Positions 25,234-32,338 of a stretch of DNA of 39,944 bases are shown piece after piece. Source of the DNA: DASVTR01 sp033855775 (GTDB taxonomy: Bacteria > Acidobacteriota > Blastocatellia > Pyrinomonadales > Pyrinomonadaceae). Position 1 is the first letter of the stretch. Every line of letters begins with the position of its first letter. The stretch lies in assembly GCA_033855775.1 (NCBI GenBank), contig JAWVFT010000073.1, positions 1 through 39,944 of the forward strand. The letters run 5' to 3'. The notes under the pieces are model-generated. The model saw only the letters and a list, made by a program, of their open reading frames with translations. It had not been told where the DNA came from and ran no database searches. A program made the translations under genes and the position numbers.

Positions 25234-26433
25234 TCAGTAAAAAAGATCGAAGGGCAGCGATTGATAAGCGCTCACCGCGCGCCCGTCGCCCTCTGCGGGT
25301 CGCGCCTCGGCCGGACTGGAAGCGAAGGCGTTCGGATTGCGCTCCCAGGCGCTGGTCTGCCAGTTGTCAATCACCTCTGACGGCGGAATCCAGTCTGGCA
25401 GCCGCATGAACATATAACTGCCAATCGCATTAACGTACGGCTCATACATCCGTCGCAACTCCATCAACTTTCGCTCGGCCTCCTGGCCCTCGCGCAAAGG
25501 GAGTCCGGCGGCGGCAAGATTGTGACGCAACAGAGCTAAGTCGGCAGGCGTCAGCCGTTCAAGTTCGGGCGCGACGGGCGGCGTGTTGAAATTCTGCGCG
25601 AGGTCAACGAGCGCGTGCCGCGCCATCGCAAAGGTCAGCTTCGCTTGCCCCGCCGGAACGCCTTTGATGCCGACAATCAAGAGCGTCGAGACATCCAGTA
25701 TTGTCGTCAGCCCGGCCAGCCACGATTGGTTCTCGTGCTGCGAACGAAAGAAGGCCAGCACAGGATAGGAGAGATGGCTCTCCAACAACTCCGCCGCCCA
25801 GCGTTCCCAGTCGCGCAGCAGTTCTATCAACTGCGTCATGCTCTGGTCGCGCCCGTGGCGTATCAACAGCTCGACCGCGCTCGGCGGCGACCCGGCCCGC
25901 GCGTCCAACAAAGAGATGTTTATCTCGCGCCGCGAAAAGCTCTGGTAAATGACCGGCAGATAGCCGATGACGATAGCCAGAAAGCCGAAGCCCATGCCCG
26001 CTTCGATGACGGTCACGGCGCGGGCCAGTCGCGTGTGCGGAATCATGTCGCCGAGGCCGAGCGTGAAGAAGGTCGTGCCGCTGAAGTAAACATCCGTGAG
26101 AAATCTCGACACGTTCATCGTCGGGGTCATCCTTGAGCCAATCGCCCAGTGAATCAACGCGAAGCCTAAGACCAGACCGATGCCCCACACGCAGAGCAAC
26201 AACAACAAAGAGAGCGGGCCGAAGAAGCCCAGGTATCTTTCGCGCCGCTTGCCCGGACGCATCCGCCGCGCCGCCTTCGACAACAGCGTCCAGCTTCCGA
26301 ACAGCACCAGCGGCATCAGCCTGATGCGCCTTGTGACGCGGCGCGGCAACACAATCGCCTCAAACGCGTCCCACAAAATAATCACAATCACGGCGCACCC
26401 GATAATCGCAATCATGCCGCTGATGATGCTCAT
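25234..26433 (-). CDS. Ion-channel (two-TM pore) family protein with long C-terminal domain
   Basis: A 399-residue membrane protein. Hydrophobic helices lie at about 1-29, 38-52 and 67-98. A pore loop reads FFTLGLGD (filter TLGLGD, 124-129), and a further helix (AVTVIEAGMGFGFLAIVIGYLP, about 139-160) follows. This is the layout of Ion_trans_2-type potassium channels, although TLGLGD replaces the classic TVGYGD, so selectivity is open. The remaining 240 residues are soluble-looking with no recognised RCK or cyclic-nucleotide domain. It starts at ATG 26433, diverging from the SRPBCC gene. A small charged protein gene follows. Confidence 0.85.
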   Translation of the reverse strand: MSIISGMIAIIGCAVIVIILWDAFEAIVLPRRVTRRIRLMPLVLFGSWTLLSKAARRMRPGKRRERYLGFFGPLSLLLLLCVWGIGLVLGFALIHWAIGSRMTPTMNVSRFLTDVYFSGTTFFTLGLGDMIPHTRLARAVTVIEAGMGFGFLAIVIGYLPVIYQSFSRREINISLLDARAGSPPSAVELLIRHGRDQSMTQLIELLRDWERWAAELLESHLSYPVLAFFRSQHENQSWLAGLTTILDVSTLLIVGIKGVPAGQAKLTFAMARHALVDLAQNFNTPPVAPELERLTPADLALLRHNLAAAGLPLREGQEAERKLMELRRMYEPYVNAIGSYMFMRLPDWIPPSEVIDNWQTSAWERNPNAFASSPAEARPAEGDGRAVSAYQSLPFDLFY

Positions 26434-26516
26434 CCGTCTTCGCTGCTCCTTCGGTCAACCGCCGTCAAAAATCGGACTGCCTCCAACGCCTGACCCGCTT
26501 GTCCCTTTCAGCTTTC

Positions 26517-26533
26517 GTAACACTTATAGTTAC
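26517..26533. promoter_or_regulatory. Dyad-symmetric element, possible operator
   Basis: gtaac and gttac are inverted around seven A/T-rich bases (acttata) in the divergent gap between the ion-channel gene and the SRPBCC gene. Flanking ttc/aaa extends the symmetry partly. No regulator gene is adjacent, so the binding role is speculative. Confidence 0.3.
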
Positions 26534-26646
26534 AAATGCGGTTTTGTCAAGCGCGCCGCTCGCCCGCGATACGAAACAAGTTTACGCCGGAAGAGAAAAC
26601 TTGCGCGCCCTGGACGACGAAAAGATGATAGTCTGGCATCGCTGCC

Positions 26647-27111
26647 ATGAACTTTACCAAAGAGAGCTTGATACGCGCTTCGCCGGGGCGTGTCTTCGCG
26701 TTTCACGAATTGCCGGACGCGTTCCGTCGCTTGACGCCGCCTTGGGAAAAGTCGCGCATCATTCAGAGCGCGCCCAACCTGCTGCCCGGCGCGACGGCGA
26801 TTATAGAGACGCGCCTCTTCGGCCTCTTCCATAAACGTTGGGTGGCGCGACACACGCTTTACGACCCGCCGCGAATGTTTGAGGACGCGCAAATCGAAGG
26901 GCCGTTTCAAAGCTGGCGTCATCGCCACGTGATCCTGCCGCACGCGGAAGGCGCGACACTGCGCGACGAGATTGAGTATGAGCCGCCGCTCGGCTTGCTT
27001 GGCCGTCTGGCCGCGCCCGCCGTCATCGTGCCGCGACTGCGCCGCCTCTTCGACTATCGTCACGAGGTCACGCGCGAGTGGTGCGAAGCCGTCAGCCCGC
27101 AGCGCGACTGA
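26647..27111 (+). CDS. SRPBCC-family protein
   Basis: A 154-residue START/Bet v1-like fold protein. It opens MNFTKESLIRASPGRVFAFHELPDAFRRLTPPWE, as in bacterial polyketide-cyclase/dehydrase-like and cell-division-inhibitor-like SRPBCC members. It carries the typical GPFQSWRHRHVILPHAEGATLRDEIEYEPP strand block and ends in a long C-terminal helix (LRRLFDYRHEVTREW). Such proteins bind a hydrophobic ligand; the ligand here is unknown. It stands alone, divergent from the ion-channel gene. Confidence 0.85.
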   Translation: MNFTKESLIRASPGRVFAFHELPDAFRRLTPPWEKSRIIQSAPNLLPGATAIIETRLFGLFHKRWVARHTLYDPPRMFEDAQIEGPFQSWRHRHVILPHAEGATLRDEIEYEPPLGLLGRLAAPAVIVPRLRRLFDYRHEVTREWCEAVSPQRD

Positions 27112-27221
27112 AGGCTTGCAGATAGCTCTTTGCGCGGGCGCAAGCGAGTCCACTTTCTACGAGTTCAAACGGGACGCGCGGCGTCTATTACACGCACGAT
27201 CTCTTCGCGCGTCACATACTC

Positions 27222-27305
27222 GTCATTTCCACTGCCGGAATCGGCGTTTCCAGTGTGAGAATTGGCATTTCCTGAGTGAAGATCGCAATTTCCGGCGTGT
27301 GCCGG
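27222..27305. repeat. Second 21-bp imperfect tandem repeat, four units
   Basis: Four units start at 27222, 27243, 27264 and 27285, each carrying a TTTCC core (for example gcgtttccagtgtgagaatt and gcatttcctgagtgaagatc). The period is exactly 21, as at 10030-10208, but the unit sequence differs. The minus strand reads as seven-residue units GNANSHT, GNADSGS and so on, but without a convincing gene. It lies about 110 bases after the SRPBCC stop. Confidence 0.8.
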
Positions 27306-27405
27306 GAGTCTGGCGAGGCTCAATTGGCGGTGGGGTCGTGTAGGAGGGTTGCGGGCTAAAAGAGAGTGAATAAAAGAGCGCGAATAAAGCTGCGTTGTCA
27401 AACAA

Positions 27406-27440
27406 GGGGCTTGTAGAATTTGGATGATTCTACAAGCCCC
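27406..27440 (-). terminator. Terminator hairpin of the cysteine-rich protein gene
   Basis: A perfect 13-base stem (ggggcttgtagaa at 27406-27418 with its complement at 27428-27440) surrounds a nine-base loop. On the minus strand it follows the 27468 gene and is trailed by a T-rich ttgtttga, so an intrinsic terminator for that gene is likely. Confidence 0.8.
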
Positions 27441-27467
27441 CTGGCAGTTGGTGTGTGGCTGACGCTC

Positions 27468-27854
27468 TTACCACCAGCCGTAGTTGTTGATGCAGTCGGC
27501 TTTGCAGCTAGGGAAGCAGTTTGGGTCGCCCGTGCCATCGTCGTTCAGAGGGTTGCCGCACATGCTCATACAGGCAGAGATGCACATCCTGTAGCGACTG
27601 ACGACGGGGTAGGGGTTCGGCTCGTCGCCGATGCAGTCTGCATAACTCGAATCGCAGCCCTGTAGACAGGCGAAGCGTTGAGTTGCGTCGGTGGCAAAAT
27701 TGATGTTGCAATTGTCCTGGCAACTGCCGTAAGCGAAACCGCAGTCGTCGCTGGCCTTCACGTTTTTCTCGGAGGACACAACCATCAAGGCTCCGAGCAT
27801 CAGAGCTAAGGCAAAGAGCCTGACCATGCACTTGATGAGAGGTTTACTGTTCAT
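27468..27854 (-). CDS. Secreted 12-cysteine small protein
   Basis: A 128-residue protein with a signal peptide (MVRLFALALMLGALMVVSS) and a mature part holding 12 cysteines, mostly in CxxxC pairs: CGFAYGSCQDNC, CLQGCDSSYADC, CISACMSMC and CFPSCKADC. These could form six disulfides or, less likely, a metal site. It is not recognised as a named family and has no enzyme motif. It starts at ATG 27854 with a perfect aaggag seven bases upstream and ends before a strong terminator, so it is a well-formed single-gene unit. Export to the periplasm or surface is inferred. Confidence 0.82.
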   Translation of the reverse strand: MNSKPLIKCMVRLFALALMLGALMVVSSEKNVKASDDCGFAYGSCQDNCNINFATDATQRFACLQGCDSSYADCIGDEPNPYPVVSRYRMCISACMSMCGNPLNDDGTGDPNCFPSCKADCINNYGWW

Positions 27855-28455
27855 GCTTTTCTCCTTATGGGTGGTGGGAATCGAAGAGAGTTCCTCGCTT
27901 CCGAGTTACTTGTTGCTGTAAAACTCCGCGCGGTCGGAGCAAAAAGTAATAGCCTTTGGCAAGGCAAAGAAGAGAAACCTGCCAGCCTTGCGGCCAGCCA
28001 AACCCGGCTGATGAGAACAATTTCCAGCGGCTTCAAACGCCGTTGAGCCGGAGCGGTTCAAGCACACACCTGTTAGCCCAAACGCCGGACGGCCCGCGCG
28101 GCCATGACGCTGATTAAAATATTAGCCGTCAAATACTACACGCAAAATCTATTTTGCTCATTTCGTGAGAAGACCGAAGGAAACTCTAAGGAAACGCGCC
28201 GGGAAGCAAGCTTTTATCATTAAAGATAAGCAGCCGTCAACAGAAATATTTTCCGTCCAATGACGACCCACGAAGAGGCGTAGGGACAAAGCGCGGCGGG
28301 CGATAAAAAGGAGTTGCTTCCGGTCGAAAATTGAATATAATTCTGTGCCGCTGACAAATCGTTGCCAGTCGAAGTGGCAGCGCTTTCCGCTTAAGGCGCG
28401 TCCCAGTCACCTTTGGCTTCACCGCGCAATTAATCGAACTCGTCGCGATTCAGCG
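27855..28455. other. Gene-free stretch of about 600 bp
   Basis: No convincing protein or RNA gene is seen. It holds the Shine-Dalgarno sequence of the cysteine-rich protein gene at its left end and is locally AT-richer (about 28100-28250) than its surroundings. A plus-strand ttgctt and tataat at 28314 and 28336, 16 bases apart, look like a promoter pointing into the 3' end of the VWA gene, where no plus-strand gene follows. Confidence 0.5.
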
Positions 28456-29568
28456 TTACGGCTTCGTCGTTTTCATGGCGTAGTAGCCTTGACGATAAAG
28501 CAGGCTCAGCTTCTGCTTGCGCAGTCGCGGGTTGACGACTTCGATGCGGACTTGACGATAGGAGCCGTCGCGCGCCTTGTTGGTCGGCGAGTAGGCGACC
28601 AAATACTGCGAGCGTAGCTCGTCCTGAATCTGCGCGAAGGCGGCGCGCAACTCCGTCTCGTCTTGCGGGAAGAAGGCGCGACCGCCCGTTTGCTCCGAGA
28701 GTTTTCTCAAAGCTCCTTTGTCTAACCTGTAGAGTTCGGGGTCGCCGATGCCAATCGAATAGACGACGACGTTGGCTTTGACGGCCAGTTCGATAGCTTC
28801 CTCCTTCTTCGTTCTGCTGCTCGTGTCGTCGCCGTCCGAGAGCAGTATGATGGCGCGGCGCGTGCGTTCAGGCGTCTGCGTCAACACCTCTCTGACCGTG
28901 GCCCAAACCGAGTCCCAAACGGTCGTCCAACAGCGCGGATCTTCATCAACCGGAGTCGCCCCGACATCATACTTGCACTGCGGATTGTCCGGCGGCAACT
29001 CGACCTTAACCCTGTCAATAACGCTATGAAGCCGTGCCACTTCGTTCGTCAAGGGCTGCTCGATGGTGGCTTCGCCGTTGAAGGAGATGAGCGCGGCTGC
29101 GTCCTTCTCCGGGCGGATGACCGTATCGACGAAGGCCAGCGCCGCAGACTTTTCTTCGGGCAGCGTGCGTTCCTGCGAGCGGCTCGTGTCAATCAGGATG
29201 GCGAGCGAGAGCGGCAAGTTCGTCTCGCGCTCGAAGGTCGAAATCTCCTGCGCCGTCCCGTTCTCCGTGACGCGCAAATCTTCGCGCCGCAGAGTCGTCA
29301 TGAAGCGACGCTCTTTATCAATCGCCGTCAATAGAATGTTTGTGAGGTCCGTATTGACGCGCACAACATCATCGTCGTCGTCCTGCTGCGCGGCGCGCGC
29401 GTTTTCAACCTGCGCGGAATCAACACGACGCTCGCGCTGCTGCGAAGCTTCGGGCGCGCTGCTCTGCGCCGGAGACTTCAGGCCGCCGCCAGCCAGGACG
29501 AGCAGCAGAGCGCAGGCCAAAACTCTTGTCAGATGATTTAACTTTCGTAGACGATTTAACTTTCGCAT
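28456..29568 (-). CDS. Secreted VWA-domain protein, acidobacterial type
   Basis: A 370-residue exported protein with an N-terminal hydrophobic segment (LACALLLVLAGG), an acidic linker (QQDDDDDVVRVNTDLTNIL) and a short beta region (FMTTLRREDLRVTENGTAQEISTFE). A von Willebrand A domain follows with an intact metal site DTSRS (D127, S129, S131) and further VVYSIGIGD. The combination of the preceding VRVNTDL segment and VWA matches the acidobacterial VWFA-related family (TIGR03436), usually of unknown function and presumably binding a protein ligand. ATG 29568 was chosen; a TTG at 29577 is in frame. It is the third gene of a minus cluster, 60 bases after the aspartyl protease gene. Confidence 0.9.
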   Translation of the reverse strand: MRKLNRLRKLNHLTRVLACALLLVLAGGGLKSPAQSSAPEASQQRERRVDSAQVENARAAQQDDDDDVVRVNTDLTNILLTAIDKERRFMTTLRREDLRVTENGTAQEISTFERETNLPLSLAILIDTSRSQERTLPEEKSAALAFVDTVIRPEKDAAALISFNGEATIEQPLTNEVARLHSVIDRVKVELPPDNPQCKYDVGATPVDEDPRCWTTVWDSVWATVREVLTQTPERTRRAIILLSDGDDTSSRTKKEEAIELAVKANVVVYSIGIGDPELYRLDKGALRKLSEQTGGRAFFPQDETELRAAFAQIQDELRSQYLVAYSPTNKARDGSYRQVRIEVVNPRLRKQKLSLLYRQGYYAMKTTKP

Positions 29569-29628
29569 CGCATGCAAACTCGCGCGGCCAATCTTCTCGC
29601 CAGTCTAAAACGACTTCACGCTTTGCTG

Positions 29629-30672
29629 CTATCCCGGCGCGATGCGGATTAAGCGATGGAGCGGGTCGAAGGTCAGTTCAAAAGGCCGTAGCGCGTCGCG
29701 CCCGAGCAGGATAGGCGCGCCCGCGTGCGCCCCCAAGAGCAAATCCGTCGGCACGCCTCTGAGCGCGAGCGCGCCGATATTGACTGTGGCCGGAGCAACT
29801 CTCGTCGCCGTCACCTGCCCGCCGCCGATGTCGCGCACGCCGTCACGGCTGCGCCCACGTCCATCGTTCAAGATGCCGATGGCTCTGGCATCTTCCACGC
29901 CGAGCGCGAGGCCGAAGCGCGAGCCTGTGTCTATCAACGCGCGTCTCGTTCCGTTAAGCATGACAAAGGGGCGGCGACTGCCAGCCTCGAAGAGCCACGC
30001 GACGACAGCCGCGCCCGGCGTTTGGTCGTCGCGGCTGAGCGGCGTTGCGCGCGGGTCAAAAGCTCTTAACTCATCGTTCCGAAAATCTATCACATAGCCG
30101 AGCGGCCAGTAAGCCTCTGTCGGGTCGAGCACGCCGTCAACTCCCGGCGGCAAGTTGTCTGTGACGATGCAGAGGCCGCGCCCCGGAAGCATGTTGTCGC
30201 TCTCGCCGATGGCCAGACTGCTCAACACTGCTTCGCGCCCGCTGGCCTTGCCCGCGCCGCTCAAGCCTCCGAGCGTCACGCGGCTGCGTCTCGTGCCGAC
30301 CGCTGCCTCGCGCGCGACACGCTCGGAAAGCAACGTCGCGCCTGCGCCCGTGTCAATCGCAAAGCTGTAGCTGCCGACGCCGTTGACCCACACGCGCGCC
30401 ATCAACCCTCGCTCTTCTACTTCGCGGAAGCGAATCGTTGATGGCAGCCTTGCGCCGTTGGCTTGCGTCGCCGCGCCAGCCCTGCTGCTCTGAAGTCCGC
30501 GAGCGTCAAGGGCGAAGCTTTCGCCGTTAAGCGAAACGGCTGCGCGCTCTGTCAGGACGGGCGGCGTTGAAAGCAAGTGGGCAGCCCTTTTAAAAGAAGC
30601 TGCCCACGTTGATGTCGCCGCCAGAGCAATGAGCACGACGCCGATTATTGATCTGTGCGAGCCAAGTCTCAT
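29629..30672 (-). CDS. Exported retropepsin-like protein with two aspartyl motifs
   Basis: A 347-residue protein with a signal peptide (IIGVVLIALAATSTWAA). It carries two aspartyl-protease motifs, FAIDTGAGATLL (D107) and ALIDTGSRFGLALG (D248), each followed by a hydrophobic-hydrophobic-glycine strand (VDGVLDPTEAYWPLGYVIDF and GAPILLGRDALRPFELTFD). Two motifs in one chain resemble a tandem retropepsin that could pair internally like pepsin. Protease activity is inferred, not shown. The ATG at 30672 is preferred to the GTG one codon upstream. It is 19 bases downstream of the glycine-rich membrane protein gene and 60 upstream of the VWA gene, in one likely operon. Confidence 0.88.
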   Translation of the reverse strand: MRLGSHRSIIGVVLIALAATSTWAASFKRAAHLLSTPPVLTERAAVSLNGESFALDARGLQSSRAGAATQANGARLPSTIRFREVEERGLMARVWVNGVGSYSFAIDTGAGATLLSERVAREAAVGTRRSRVTLGGLSGAGKASGREAVLSSLAIGESDNMLPGRGLCIVTDNLPPGVDGVLDPTEAYWPLGYVIDFRNDELRAFDPRATPLSRDDQTPGAAVVAWLFEAGSRRPFVMLNGTRRALIDTGSRFGLALGVEDARAIGILNDGRGRSRDGVRDIGGGQVTATRVAPATVNIGALALRGVPTDLLLGAHAGAPILLGRDALRPFELTFDPLHRLIRIAPG

Positions 30673-30691
30673 CACAGACGCCTCGACCGTG

Positions 30692-31306
30692 TTAGTACCT
30701 GCGACTGCGATTGCGGATTTTGTAGGTGTAGAGCGCGGAGCCGCCGCCGCCAGCCAACGCGCCGATGACAGCGCCCTTCTTGCCGCCGAGCAGCCCGCCG
30801 AGCAGCGCGCCGCCGCCCGTGCCCATCGCCACCGTCAACTTATCGCGGTGCTTCTGCCAGAACGAACGCTGGCGCGGCTGGCTGCCGTAGTCGTAATAGA
30901 CCTGGCGCGAGTTGCTGCGGCTCGAACGGCTCGCCGTCCGGTAGACGGGACGCTCGACCACGCGCGTCGTTCTGGCCACGCGCTCCGAGTTAGCAAAGTT
31001 GTTCGAGGCTAAGCGGTCGTTGGCCGTCGCCGCGCGGAAGCCGTCCATGAAGCCCGTGCGATACTGCGGGTCAACCTCGGATGAAGGCGTCAACGAAGCA
31101 TCGCTCGTCAGAGCTTGCGCGGGCGTCAGAGTTTTGTTGTTGTCGCGGACACTGGCGTCATCGCTGCTCAGGGCCGAACCGATGGCTGAACGCTCAGACG
31201 GCTCGGTCGTTTTGGAGGTTCGTCCGACGAACGCGCCGACCGTCCCGCCAAGAATAGCGGCCACGAGGGCCACCGGAAGAATCCTGCTTTTGATGTCGTA
31301 TCTCAT
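30692..31306 (-). CDS. Glycine-zipper-like membrane protein, function unknown
   Basis: A 204-residue protein with an N-terminal hydrophobic segment (ILPVALVAAILGGTVGAFVG) and a C-terminal glycine-rich stretch (MGTGGGALLGGLLGGKKGAVIGALAGGGGSALYTY), the kind of glycine zipper that packs in membranes. A serine/arginine-rich linker (RSSRSNSRQVYYDYGSQPRQRSF) lies between. Orientation and partner are unknown. ATG 31306 has aaggag 12 bases upstream. It is first in the minus cluster with the aspartyl protease and VWA genes, suggesting a common envelope role. Confidence 0.72.
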   Translation of the reverse strand: MRYDIKSRILPVALVAAILGGTVGAFVGRTSKTTEPSERSAIGSALSSDDASVRDNNKTLTPAQALTSDASLTPSSEVDPQYRTGFMDGFRAATANDRLASNNFANSERVARTTRVVERPVYRTASRSSRSNSRQVYYDYGSQPRQRSFWQKHRDKLTVAMGTGGGALLGGLLGGKKGAVIGALAGGGGSALYTYKIRNRSRRY

Positions 31307-31753
31307 TTTGCTCTATAGCTCCTTACTGGTTTATGTCTGCCCGATGATGGCAAGATGACGCCCTTCTTGCTGGCAACTTCTATTCCTCCAAAAGCCTCTG
31401 TCCGCCTCCGTTGCTTAAGTCTAAACAATTGCCCGCGTTTTCGATGGGCGGCAACTCTTTCACAAGAAAATTGTAATTTTTGACGGCGGCAGGAGCGCGG
31501 CGCGAAACGAGCGGCGCCCGATATGGGGTTGGAGATGACTCCATATCGGCGGCAGGATGTACGGCTCTCGCGCAGAAAGAGGAGCAAGGGCCGACACGGC
31601 AGAAACGAAAACAGCAGAGAGGCGAAAGCTTCGATGACGAGACGCGCGCCCGTCATCGTCGTCTTGAGGACAACGGTTCAGGGTCTTGAAGACAACGCTC
31701 AAGCGTGTAGAAGGTTGAGAGCGTGGCTGTTCAACTCCGCTTCGGATGGCTGT
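31307..31753. other. Intergenic stretch with a palindrome
   Basis: No gene is recognised. A perfect nine-base inverted repeat (ccgatatgg at 31518-31526 and ccatatcgg at 31541-31549) has a 14-base centre and is a possible operator or hairpin. Two copies of ggctgttcaactc (about 31723 and 31748) mark the right end, beside the ferredoxin stop. Confidence 0.45.
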
Positions 31754-32056
31754 TCAACTCTCCTCAGGCGGGCCTGCGCATTTCGGCCCCATCAAGGCCG
31801 GTTGTTTGAGACTGATGACCGGATAATTCGCTGCCTCTGCGTTGAGCGCGAGCCATTCCTGATACTCTTCGGGCAGCGTCGTATCGGCAAAGATGGCGTC
31901 AACCGGGCACGCAGGCACGCAGGCGTCGCAGTCAATGCACACGTCCGGGTTGATGTACAGGCGGTCGTCGAGTTGGTGAAAAGCCTCGACGGGGCAGACC
32001 CCGGCGCAGTCCGTATACTTGCAGTCTACGCATATCTCCGTCACAACGTATGTCAT
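31754..32056 (-). CDS. fdxA: 7Fe-type ferredoxin
   Basis: A 100-residue ferredoxin. The first half has CVDCKYTDCAGVCP and the second has CIDCDACVPACP. Aligned by eye with the Azotobacter ferredoxin I pattern, the ligands for one [3Fe-4S] and one [4Fe-4S] cluster are all present; the free cysteine of CPVDCF is alanine here (CPVEAF). It would carry electrons at low potential, perhaps for redox enzymes elsewhere in the genome. ATG 32056. A C-terminal extension (EYQEWLALNAEAANYPVI) is also typical of this FdxA group. It is divergent from the pectate-lyase-like gene; no reductase is adjacent. Confidence 0.92.
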   Translation of the reverse strand: MTYVVTEICVDCKYTDCAGVCPVEAFHQLDDRLYINPDVCIDCDACVPACPVDAIFADTTLPEEYQEWLALNAEAANYPVISLKQPALMGPKCAGPPEES

Positions 32057-32338
32057 GTTCCATGTCCTCTGATGTTCTGGTTCCGGCTCAGGCTCTTGCA
32101 GGCTTCGGCTCGCGCTTTCGCCGGCACGCTTTCAAGTCTGCGCCAGCGGCTTTCTCGCGCGAGCAAGCGGGGCCGCAGATGCTTTTATGACAACTGCCGG
32201 ATTCAAGTCAAATGAGTAGTTGAGCGATTCTCGTTTACAATGCTCGCGTCTGTGGAACGAGCGGCGCGGCGGGTTGAACATCAAGCGAGCCTGCCGCCGC
32301 TCGCGTCCCGCGAAAATAGTCCTTGAAGGAGACGACGA

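Noticed and set aside
28048..28070. tRNA T-loop-like gcggttcaagcac
   Set aside because: No acceptor or anticodon stem can be built around it.
31303..31702. Small minus-strand frames in the gap before the ferredoxin gene
   Set aside because: Low-complexity Arg/Leu/Ser-rich translations with no ribosome-binding site or homology.
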